NCBI GenBank assembly: GCA_944389475.1
Contig: CALXMM010000017.1
Location: 1-37,989 of the forward strand
Origin: an uncultured Clostridia bacterium
GTDB lineage: Bacteria > Bacillota > Clostridia > TANB77 > CAG-508
Direction: 5' to 3'
Length of the DNA: 37,989 bases
This document shows positions 16,514 to 23,624 of the stretch, piece after piece. The notes below the pieces were generated by a model. That model was not told the DNA's origin. It saw only the letters and a program-made list of their open reading frames with translations, and did not search any database. Numbering within the stretch: the stretch's first letter is position 1; each line of letters opens with the position of its first letter. The translations under genes were made by a program, and so were the position numbers.

Positions 16514-17023
16514 ATGAAAGAAAAGAAAATTGATAGACTCTATTTTATTATATTTTTAATATTGGAATTTATAATAATATTTATATTTAGATATTTTGAT
16601 ATGAATAAATCTAGTACATTTATAATAACTCAAGTTATTTTTGTTATACTTTATACTGCAATTTATACTGTAATAATTTTATTTATGGATAAAATAATAT
16701 CACGTATGTTTTGCATAGAGTACAATAAAATAATGAGAGAATATCAAAAAAAGGATGATGCAAAAGTATTTTATGATAAATTAAAAAATATAAAAATAAA
16801 GCCAAATACACCGGAACTAAAAAATACATATAATTTAAGCATGTCAACAGCAGCATTTAAAAATGGAGAAAATGATGAGGCACTAGAATATTTAAATAAA
16901 ATAGAAATAGAAGATGAGCATATTCTAAAAGTAATAGAAGATGAAAGAAAAACAATTATGGATGAAAAAGCAAAGATGGAAAGACAAAACGATAATAAGA
17001 ATGACATACAAGATAACAAATAA
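16514..17023 (+). CDS. Small membrane protein of unknown function
   Basis: I choose ATG 16514 (169 residues), 7 nt after AAGGAG; ATG 16508 is too close to that site. Two membrane helices (about 9-28 and 36-60) form a hairpin and leave a cytoplasmic C-terminal part. Residues 75-150 are helical with a tetratricopeptide-like A-x-F-x-x-G-x-x-x-x-A pattern (AAFKNGENDEALEYL), perhaps one or two degenerate TPR units. The end is very charged. I do not recognise a family. It has its own promoter and lies between corA and the ABC-F gene, apparently alone. A scaffold role is possible but has no direct support. Confidence 0.75.
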   Translation: MKEKKIDRLYFIIFLILEFIIIFIFRYFDMNKSSTFIITQVIFVILYTAIYTVIILFMDKIISRMFCIEYNKIMREYQKKDDAKVFYDKLKNIKIKPNTPELKNTYNLSMSTAAFKNGENDEALEYLNKIEIEDEHILKVIEDERKTIMDEKAKMERQNDNKNDIQDNK

Positions 17024-17057
17024 AGCACAAGAGTAAAAAAAGCCCTAAGTACTCATG

Positions 17058-17086
17058 TTGTAAAAAGCTAAAAAATAGTATATAAT
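17058..17086 (+). promoter_or_regulatory. Promoter of the ABC-F gene
   Basis: TTGTAA (17058-17063), a 17-bp spacer and TATAAT (17081-17086). It would give a leader of about 120 nt. Confidence 0.65.
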
Positions 17087-17102
17087 AATGCAAGTTGAGT
17101 GC

Positions 17103-17167
17103 TAAGTCACAATAAAAAATACAGATTAAAAACTAAGCCACAATTAAAAATTATAGATTGTGACTTA
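17103..17167 (+). promoter_or_regulatory. Alternative-hairpin leader before the ABC-F gene
   Basis: TAAGTCACAAT (17103-17113) and TAAGCCACAAT (17134-17144) are direct copies with one difference. ATTGTGACTTA (17157-17167) is the exact complement of the first and a one-mismatch (G-T/C-A) complement of the second. Only one of the two copies can pair with it at a time, giving two exclusive stems. No T tract follows the stem, so it is not a plain terminator. Confidence 0.55.
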
Positions 17168-17212
17168 AAATATTTGCTGTATATAAGCAAAAACCAATAA
17201 GGAGGAGAAAAT

Positions 17213-18796
17213 ATGCTATCTGTAAATGGTGTAACAGTTCGTTTTGGAAAAAGAGTATTGTTCGAAGATGTAAATATTAAATTCACAAAAGGAAATTGTT
17301 ATGGAATAATAGGAGCAAATGGAGCTGGAAAGTCTACATTTTTAAAAGTACTTTCTGGAGAATTAGAACCAAGCAAGGGTGATGTAACAGTAGATAAGGG
17401 AGAGAGAATATCTATTTTAAAACAAGACCACTTTGCTTATGATGATTATAATGTTTTGGATACAGTTATAATGGGAAACCAAGAATTGTATAACATTATG
17501 AAAGAAAAAGAAGAAATCTATTCTAAAGAAGATTTTACAGAAGAGGATGGAATGAAAGCTGCAAAATTAGAAGAAAGATTTGCAGAGCTTGATGGATGGA
17601 ACGCAGAAACAAATGCTGCAACATTGTTAAATGATTTAGGGATTTCTCCAGAAAATCATTATAAACAAATGAAGGACATAGAAGATAGAGAAAAAGTAAA
17701 AATCTTGCTAGCGCAGAGTTTATTTGGAGACCCTGATATATTATTATTGGATGAGCCTACAAATGATTTGGATTTAAATACAATCCAATGGTTGGAAGAA
17801 TTTTTAATTAATTTTGAAAATACAGTTATTGTAGTATCACATGATAGATATTTCTTAAACAAAGTATGTACACATATTGCAGATGTAGATTTTGGTAAAA
17901 TAAAAGTTTATCCAGGAAATTATGACTTCTGGTACGAATCAAGTCAATTAGCATTAAAGCAAATGAAAGAAGCAAATAAGAAGAAAGAAGAAAAAATAAA
18001 GGAATTACAAGATTTCATCGCACGTTTTAGTGCAAATGCTTCTAAATCAAAACAAGCAACTTCAAGAAAGAAATCTTTGGAAAAAATTCAACTAGATGAA
18101 ATTAAACCATCTAATAGGAAATATCCTTATATAGATTTTAAACCTGATAGAGAACCGGGAAATGATATTTTAACAGTATCAAACTTAACAAAAACAGTTG
18201 ATGGCGAAAAAATATTGGATGATGTATCTTTTACAGTAAAACAGGATAATAAAATTGCAGTATTAGCAGATAATGAAAATGCAAGAACATTATTATTCCA
18301 AATATTAGCGGGAGAAGTAGAGCCAGACTCTGGTACAGTTAGTTTTGGAACAACGATAACAAAATCATATTTTCCAAAGGATAATAGCTATTTATTTACA
18401 CAGGATTTAAGCATAACGGATTGGCTTAGACAATATTCTAAAGACCCGGATGAAACTTACGTAAGAAGCTTTTTGGGAAGAATGCTATTCTCAGGAGATG
18501 AAGCTTTAAAAAATGTAAAGGTTTTATCAGGAGGAGAAAAAGTAAGATGTGTACTATCTAAAATGATGCTTTCTGGTGCAAATTTCTTAATATTTGATGA
18601 ACCAACAAATCATCTAGACATGGAAAGTATAACAGCCTTAAACGAAGGAATGGAAAGATTTAAAGGAGATATGATATTTGCTTCACACGACCATCAATTA
18701 ATGCAAACTGTAGCAAATAGGATTATAGATATAAAGAAAGACGGAAAAGTAATAGACAAAGAATGTACTTACAATGAATACTTAGGATTAGAATAA
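17213..18796 (+). CDS. ABC-F family ATPase (YbiT/YkpA-like), second Walker A degenerate
   Basis: 527 residues, two ABC domains without membrane parts, as in ABC-F ribosome-associated ATPases. Domain 1 has Walker A GANGAGKS (34-41), the YbiT-type non-LSGG signature before KVKILLAQSLF, and Walker B LLLDEPTND near 175-185. A charged interdomain linker follows (about 240-300). Domain 2 has LSGGEKVR near 437 and FDEPTNHLD near 462, but its Walker A region reads ADNENARTLL (about 350) in place of GxxGxGKS/T, so ATP binding at this site is doubtful. ABC-F proteins bind the ribosomal E site and relieve stalling; some confer antibiotic protection. This one looks like a housekeeping YbiT-type. The leader carries exclusive hairpins. 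The gene is 96 nt before tex with no terminator between, so they may be cotranscribed. Confidence 0.9.
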   Translation: MLSVNGVTVRFGKRVLFEDVNIKFTKGNCYGIIGANGAGKSTFLKVLSGELEPSKGDVTVDKGERISILKQDHFAYDDYNVLDTVIMGNQELYNIMKEKEEIYSKEDFTEEDGMKAAKLEERFAELDGWNAETNAATLLNDLGISPENHYKQMKDIEDREKVKILLAQSLFGDPDILLLDEPTNDLDLNTIQWLEEFLINFENTVIVVSHDRYFLNKVCTHIADVDFGKIKVYPGNYDFWYESSQLALKQMKEANKKKEEKIKELQDFIARFSANASKSKQATSRKKSLEKIQLDEIKPSNRKYPYIDFKPDREPGNDILTVSNLTKTVDGEKILDDVSFTVKQDNKIAVLADNENARTLLFQILAGEVEPDSGTVSFGTTITKSYFPKDNSYLFTQDLSITDWLRQYSKDPDETYVRSFLGRMLFSGDEALKNVKVLSGGEKVRCVLSKMMLSGANFLIFDEPTNHLDMESITALNEGMERFKGDMIFASHDHQLMQTVANRIIDIKKDGKVIDKECTYNEYLGLE

Positions 18797-18892
18797 AAAG
18801 GGATGATAATTTCAAAAGAATTAGGTTCTGAAAATGGAGCTTTTAATCTTGATAATAGGAAAAAGGGACAGTAAGTTTAGAAGGGAGAAAAA

Positions 18893-21046
18893 ATGGATAA
18901 AATTGTACAAACAATAGCAGATGAACTAAAGATAAAAACTAGTCAAGTAGAAAATACTATTAAATTAATTGATGAAGGAAATACAATTCCTTTTATTGCG
19001 AGATATAGAAAAGAAGTTACGGGTGGGCTTTCCGATGAGGTTTTAAGAACTTTTGGAGAAAGACTCACATATTTAAGAAATTTAGAAAAGAGAAAAGAAG
19101 AAGTTGAAAATGCTATAAACGAGCAAGGTAAATTAACAGATGAAATAAAAAATGATTTAGCTAATGCTGTAACACTTGCAGAAGTTGAAGATATTTATAG
19201 ACCATATAAGCAAAAGAAAAAGACAAGAGCGACAGTTGCTAAAGCTAAGGGATTAGAGCCTTTGGCAAATATTATTTTAGCACAGGAAGAAACTAAGGAC
19301 ATTAAAGAAATTGCCAAAGAATATATTAATGAGGAAAAAGAAGTTAAAACAGTAGAAGAAGCAATCCAAGGTGCATTAGACATTATTGCAGAAATGATAT
19401 CTGATAATCCTGAGTATAGAAAGATGATTAAACAAATTATATATTCAAAAGGAGTTGTAGAAACAAAGGCTACAAAACCAGATGAAAGGTCAGCATACGA
19501 GATGTACTATGACTTTAGTGAAAATGTTAATAAATTACCTAGTCATAGAATTCTTGCAATAAACAGAGGAGAGAAAGAAGATTACCTAAAAGTAAAAATA
19601 GTAAAAGATGAAGAAAAAATTATAGAGAAAATTGAGAAAGATATTATAAAAGGAGAAACTCAATTTACTCAGTATTTAAAAGATACAATTCAAGATAGTT
19701 TTAAGAGATTAATAGAACCATCTGTAGATAGAGAAATTAGGTCAGACCTAACGGAAAAGGCAGAAGAGCAAGCAATAAAAGTATTTGGTAAAAATGCAAA
19801 ACAATTATTACTTGGAGCTCCAATTAAAGGTATAACAGTTATGGGATTTGACCCAGCATATAGAACTGGATGTAAAATAGCTATAATTGATGAAACAGGA
19901 AAAGTTCTTGATATTACTACTGTTTATCCAACAGAACCACAAAATGATGTAGCTGGAGCGGAAAAAGAACTTGTGAAATTAATAAATAAAGACCATGTAG
20001 ATATGATAGCCATAGGAAATGGAACAGCTTCTAGAGAATCAGAAATGTTTGTTTCTGAAATGATTAAAAAATGTGACCACAAAGTTCTATACACAATAGT
20101 AAGTGAAGCAGGAGCATCTGTATATTCTGCATCAAAACTTGCTACAGAGGAATATCCAGATATAAATGTTTCTATAAGAGGAGCAATATCTATAGCAAGA
20201 AGATTGCAAGACCCACTTGCTGAATTTGTTAAAATTGACCCTAAGTCTATCGGTGTAGGGCAATATCAACATGATGTTAATCAAAAGAAATTAGAGGAAA
20301 GCCTAGCAGGCGTAGTAGAAGACAGTGTTAATAAAGTTGGGGTAGATGTAAATACAGCAACACCATCACTTCTTTCTTATGTTTCTGGAATAAACAAAAC
20401 AATCGCAAAAAATATAGTAAAATATAGGGATGAAAATGGAAAGTTAAAAGAAAGAAAAGAATTATTAAAAGTTCCTAAGTTAGGAAAAGTAGCATATGAG
20501 CAATGTGCAGGGTTTATAAGAATACCTGATGGAACAAATCCATTGGAAAACACTGCAGTTCACCCTGAGAGCTATAAAATTGCAGAAGAATTGTTAAAAT
20601 CTTTGGGATATGAAACAAAAGATTTAAAAGATATAGATAAATTAACTGAGATAAGAAAGAAATTAGCAAGCGTAAAAGTGGATGAAACCGCTAAAAAATT
20701 AGATGTTGGAGAGATGACATTAAAGGATATTATAGATGAACTTTCTAAACCTGGAAGAGACCCTAGAGAGGATATGCCAAAGCCAATATTAAGACAAGAT
20801 GTTCTTAAATTTGAGGACTTAAAAGAAGGTATGATACTAACAGGTACAGTTAGAAATGTAATAGACTTTGGAGCATTTGTGGATATTGGTGTAAAACATG
20901 ATGGACTTGTCCACATTTCAGAGATGAGTGAAAAATTTGTAAAGAATCCATCTGATATTGTTTCCGTTGGTGATATCGTAAAAGTAAAAGTTATCGGAAT
21001 AGACCAAGAAAGACAAAAGGTTAGACTTTCTATGAAAGGTGTTTAA
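18893..21046 (+). CDS. tex: Tex-family RNA-binding transcription accessory protein
   Basis: 717 residues, the normal Tex length. The order is the helical Tex N-terminal region (1-about 310, containing the conserved IPFIARYRKE and EDIYRPYKQKKKTRA segments), a YqgF/RNase H-like domain (about 317-450, starts GFDPAYRTGCK), helix-hairpin-helix modules (about 480-560, VNTATPSLLSYVSGI) and an S1 RNA-binding domain (about 645-717, GMILTGTVRNVIDFGAFVDIG in part, ending RLSMKGV). Tex binds nucleic acid and assists transcription and RNA turnover in the cytoplasm. Start: ATG with GAAGGGAG 7 nt upstream. It probably shares a transcript with the ABC-F gene. A Spo0A-type box follows 3 bp after the stop codon. 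Confidence 0.95.
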   Translation: MDKIVQTIADELKIKTSQVENTIKLIDEGNTIPFIARYRKEVTGGLSDEVLRTFGERLTYLRNLEKRKEEVENAINEQGKLTDEIKNDLANAVTLAEVEDIYRPYKQKKKTRATVAKAKGLEPLANIILAQEETKDIKEIAKEYINEEKEVKTVEEAIQGALDIIAEMISDNPEYRKMIKQIIYSKGVVETKATKPDERSAYEMYYDFSENVNKLPSHRILAINRGEKEDYLKVKIVKDEEKIIEKIEKDIIKGETQFTQYLKDTIQDSFKRLIEPSVDREIRSDLTEKAEEQAIKVFGKNAKQLLLGAPIKGITVMGFDPAYRTGCKIAIIDETGKVLDITTVYPTEPQNDVAGAEKELVKLINKDHVDMIAIGNGTASRESEMFVSEMIKKCDHKVLYTIVSEAGASVYSASKLATEEYPDINVSIRGAISIARRLQDPLAEFVKIDPKSIGVGQYQHDVNQKKLEESLAGVVEDSVNKVGVDVNTATPSLLSYVSGINKTIAKNIVKYRDENGKLKERKELLKVPKLGKVAYEQCAGFIRIPDGTNPLENTAVHPESYKIAEELLKSLGYETKDLKDIDKLTEIRKKLASVKVDETAKKLDVGEMTLKDIIDELSKPGRDPREDMPKPILRQDVLKFEDLKEGMILTGTVRNVIDFGAFVDIGVKHDGLVHISEMSEKFVKNPSDIVSVGDIVKVKVIGIDQERQKVRLSMKGV

Positions 21047-21049
21047 TTT

Positions 21050-21079
21050 TGTCGAAAAATGTTATAGAAAACTTATAGT
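21050..21079 (+). promoter_or_regulatory. Spo0A box forming the -35 region of a promoter after tex
   Basis: TGTCGAA (21050-21056) overlaps the -35 position: from GTCGAA (21051-21056) a 17-bp spacer leads to TATAGT (21074-21079). In Spo0A-activated promoters a 0A box commonly overlaps a poor -35. Predicted RNA start near 21086. Confidence 0.5.
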
Positions 21080-21085
21080 TTTTAA

Positions 21086-21220
21086 AAGATATTTATTGTA
21101 AAAGAAAACTCGGGGAAGGAGAAAGTCCTTCAATGTTGATTAGGAAACGGAAAAATCGCACGTTAAGGGGGAGGAATTATGACACTTCGGTGTGAAAATA
21201 CTCCCCCTTATAAGTTTTAA
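21086..21220 (+). ncRNA. Candidate structured RNA after tex, possibly Spo0A-controlled
   Basis: The 348-bp gap 21047-21394 contains a promoter with a 0A box, then a GC-rich stretch unlike the AT-rich surroundings. Hairpin 1 is GAAGGA/TCCTTC (21115-21120, 21126-21131). The main stem is TAAGGGGGAG/CTCCCCCTTA (21164-21173, 21201-21210), enclosing a small hairpin ACAC/GTGT capped by a UUCG tetraloop (21182-21193). A 13-codon ORF lies inside. I could not match it to a known RNA family by eye. The end is uncertain; no strong T tract follows. Confidence 0.45.
21179..21220 (+). CDS. Possible 13-codon leader peptide or small ORF
   Basis: ATG 21179 is preceded by GGGGGAGG (21167-21174), an unusually strong ribosome site for this genome, with a 4-nt gap. 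It encodes MTLRCENTPPYKF and stops at 21218-21220. The Pro-Pro codons (CCCCCT) form the strand that pairs with the ribosome site, so translation of the ORF and folding of the stem exclude one another. The TAA stop overlaps an AAGGATGTG that could serve a following start at 21232. Existence of the peptide is unproven. Confidence 0.3.
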   Translation: MTLRCENTPPYKF

Positions 21221-21287
21221 GGATGTGATTTATGAAACAACTTATTATAAGCTTGATATTTTACCACAACATTAAAAATTATAAAAA

Positions 21288-21324
21288 ATTTAAAAATAAA
21301 ACCCGACCAATATTTTGGTCGGGT
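21288..21324 (-). terminator. Terminator of the response regulator / DUF975 operon
   Basis: A perfect 10-bp stem ACCCGACCAA/TTGGTCGGGT (21301-21310, 21315-21324), followed on the minus strand by TTTATTTTTA. Confidence 0.85.
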
Positions 21325-21394
21325 ATAAATAATATTATTTACTTTTCAAGAATAATAATTCACATAAGTAAGCCACTTGAGAGGGTATGTAATA

Positions 21395-22408
21395 TTATTC
21401 ATTATTATTTTCATCATTTTTGTTATCCATTTCTGGAATATCAACTATTTCTGCTTTTACATCTGTAGAACCTGATTTTTCTTTTATTGTGTTAGCTGTG
21501 TTGCTTACATTATTTATATTATCTGTTGTATTTCCATCTGTAGATTCTGTAGAAGATACATTACCTTCAGCAACTGTTGCAGATGAAACTATACCTACTT
21601 TATTTTCATAGAATACTATTGTAGTAAATTCTATATATGGTAATAATACTAATATTGCAGCATATATAACAATAGCTCCTATAGGTGGAAAGATTGCTGT
21701 TGCTGCAAGTGCTATAACAAAAGCTAGTAAAAACCATCCAATAAATGAGAAGTATAAGCCAAATAAATGACCTTTATTTCCATCCATAACTTCTTTACTT
21801 CTATTAACACAATCTAGTGGGCGCATATTTGGATTATCTATTGCAATAAACATTGATAATGCATATGAAAATGATTTAATTATAAGCCAAATATATGCTA
21901 CAAGCATTGCTATAATAGCAATAACAGCTATAACGCTACCACCTAATGCAGCACCTGTAGCTGCATGGCTAAGTCCTACTGAAGAACCTGTAGCAGCATG
22001 ATTAAGACCTACTGCAAATGCTGATGCCAAAGATGCTAACATAGAAACAGCCATAACGATTGAAGCAATAACTATTATTATAATTGGAACAATCATTTTT
22101 AAAATCATTCTACCCATAACGCACCAAGATCTTTTAAAGTTTGCAAAACCATCTTTAAAGAAATCAAAATAATCTACTTTTTCTCCTCTTTTTAGTTTCA
22201 TCATAGTCATTACAAATCCATATATTATTGGAATGTCTATAACAAAGGCTGCAATACTAACTATAAATCCTAAAACTGGAATAGAAGACAATAAACCTAC
22301 TAAAAAATTGTAAACTAAATAGATTAATGTTACAAGTACTACGGTACCCCATTTTCCATTTAAAGATTCTCTTGCTTGCTTTCTTGTTTCAGAAGCAGTT
22401 AAAACCAT
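21395..22408 (-). CDS. DUF975-family integral membrane protein
   Basis: 337 residues. The N-terminus (ETRKQARESLNGKW) and five to six membrane segments (about 22-47, 49-70, 101-132, 157-186, 215-240, 242-262) fit DUF975, a family of unknown function widespread in Clostridia. A hydrophilic, Thr/Asn/Glu-rich tail (about 275-337) lies at the end. One odd feature is an 11-residue tandem duplication between helices: VGLNHAATGSS (133-143) and VGLSHAATGAA (144-154), which looks like a recent in-frame duplication and is likely to vary between strains. A strong AAGGAGGGG ribosome site supports the start. The gene lies 42 nt behind the HD-GYP response regulator on the same strand, with one terminator after it, so the two are probably cotranscribed. 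Confidence 0.85.
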   Translation of the reverse strand: MVLTASETRKQARESLNGKWGTVVLVTLIYLVYNFLVGLLSSIPVLGFIVSIAAFVIDIPIIYGFVMTMMKLKRGEKVDYFDFFKDGFANFKRSWCVMGRMILKMIVPIIIIVIASIVMAVSMLASLASAFAVGLNHAATGSSVGLSHAATGAALGGSVIAVIAIIAMLVAYIWLIIKSFSYALSMFIAIDNPNMRPLDCVNRSKEVMDGNKGHLFGLYFSFIGWFLLAFVIALAATAIFPPIGAIVIYAAILVLLPYIEFTTIVFYENKVGIVSSATVAEGNVSSTESTDGNTTDNINNVSNTANTIKEKSGSTDVKAEIVDIPEMDNKNDENNNE

Positions 22409-22450
22409 TAAAATCCCCTCCTTAATAAATTATATTAAATACAAAATCAG

Positions 22451-23479
22451 TTAATACTTTTCTTGTATTTGTTTAATAGAATTAAAATCTTTATCCAAAA
22501 TATCTAAGAAAACTATACCAATTTCGGGGTCAAATTGTGACCCTAAGTTAGCTAATATTTCGGATTTTACAACATCCATTGGTAAAGAATCTCTGTAACT
22601 CCTTCTGGAAGTCATAGCATCAAAGCTATCTACAACAGAAGTAACTCTAGCCAAATAAGGAATGTTATTTCCAGCTAATTTCTCAGGATATCCATTACCA
22701 TCAAATCTTTCATGGTGATATTTAACAATATCAAGAATATCTTGGAACATAGTTGCGTGTTCTAACATTTTATAGCCAATTAAAGGATGTTCCTTTATCT
22801 TAGCAAATTCCTCATCAGTTAATTTAGATTCTTTTAGAAGTATACTGTCGGGGATACCAATTTTTCCAATATCATGAAAAAGACCACCAATTCTTAATTT
22901 CTCAATGTCTTCATTAGATAAATTAAGTTTTTTACCAAGTAAAACTGCATATGCAGAAACTCTGTCTGAATGTCCTTTAGTATAAGGGTCCTTTGCTTCA
23001 ACAGTATGTCTAAGAATTTCTATGCTATCTATATAAGCTTGTTTCAATTCTTCATTCATTTTACTTATGGTTCTCATTTGACTTACAGATTTTAAACCAG
23101 ATTCTATTAATAATAATAATTGGTCAAATTTATCACTTTTTTCGCAGTAACCCTGAATGTCTAGCTGATGAATTGTTTCTAGCGGTGGAGCCAAATCTTT
23201 ATGACCAGTTAGAAGTAAAATATATAAATCTTTATTAAATTTACGAATTTCTTCTACCACTTTGTCACCATGGATTGGATCCATAATAAAGTCAAGCATC
23301 ATTAAATCGAAATGCTCAGATTTAACACGATTAATAGCTTCTATTGGGTCTGTTATACCTACGAAATCATATCCAGACCTATTCATAAAAATAGAAAGTG
23401 AATCCAAGATTCCCTGCTCATCATCTACACCAATAATCTTGAAACCTGTTCTTTTTGCTGTAACTTGATTCTTTCTCAT
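22451..23479 (-). CDS. Response regulator with HD-GYP output domain (predicted c-di-GMP phosphodiesterase)
   Basis: 342 residues. Residues 13-130 form a receiver domain: acidic pair Asp19/Asp20, phospho-acceptor Asp63, Thr91 and Lys114 (EKSDKF). Residues 150-340 form an HD-GYP domain with HDIGK (His202-Asp203), a second His pair 255-256 and DGNGYP (GYP at 263-265), so all metal and signature residues are kept. HD-GYP enzymes hydrolyse cyclic di-GMP, some also cGAMP. The upstream neighbour on the same strand is a six-TM histidine kinase, its likely partner, though a terminator and a separate promoter (TTGCTT-18-TATAAT) part the two. It is followed by DUF975 after 42 nt. Start: ATG with GTAGGAGGAC upstream. 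Molecular function is well supported; the partnership is inferred from position. Confidence 0.93.
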   Translation of the reverse strand: MRKNQVTAKRTGFKIIGVDDEQGILDSLSIFMNRSGYDFVGITDPIEAINRVKSEHFDLMMLDFIMDPIHGDKVVEEIRKFNKDLYILLLTGHKDLAPPLETIHQLDIQGYCEKSDKFDQLLLLIESGLKSVSQMRTISKMNEELKQAYIDSIEILRHTVEAKDPYTKGHSDRVSAYAVLLGKKLNLSNEDIEKLRIGGLFHDIGKIGIPDSILLKESKLTDEEFAKIKEHPLIGYKMLEHATMFQDILDIVKYHHERFDGNGYPEKLAGNNIPYLARVTSVVDSFDAMTSRRSYRDSLPMDVVKSEILANLGSQFDPEIGIVFLDILDKDFNSIKQIQEKY

Positions 23480-23503
23480 AATGACAGTCCTCCTACTATA
23501 AAA

Positions 23504-23533
23504 ATTATATAAATAAAAAGAAACAAAAGCAAT
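23504..23533 (-). promoter_or_regulatory. Promoter of the HD-GYP response regulator operon
   Basis: On the minus strand TTGCTT (23533-23528), 18 bp and TATAAT (23509-23504), 25 bp before the start codon. Confidence 0.6.
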
Positions 23534-23561
23534 AAAAAATCGAAAAAAACATAAAAATGTA

Positions 23562-23596
23562 AAAAAAGAACTTATAAGTTTTTGACTTATAAGTTC
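23562..23596 (-). terminator. Terminator of the NRPS-histidine kinase operon
   Basis: A perfect 12-bp stem GAACTTATAAGT/ACTTATAAGTTC (23569-23580, 23585-23596) followed on the minus strand by seven T. It separates the kinase transcript from the response regulator's promoter. Confidence 0.85.
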
Positions 23597-23624
23597 CTGA
23601 AATTCAAATAATTTAATCTATCAA

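Noticed and set aside
21232..21468. 78-codon ORF after the structured RNA, with a possible ribosome site AAGGATGTG
   Set aside because: It runs through the perfect terminator palindrome at 21301-21324 and into the 3' end of the opposing DUF975 gene; the residues are low-complexity Ile/Tyr/His and look like non-coding AT-rich translation.
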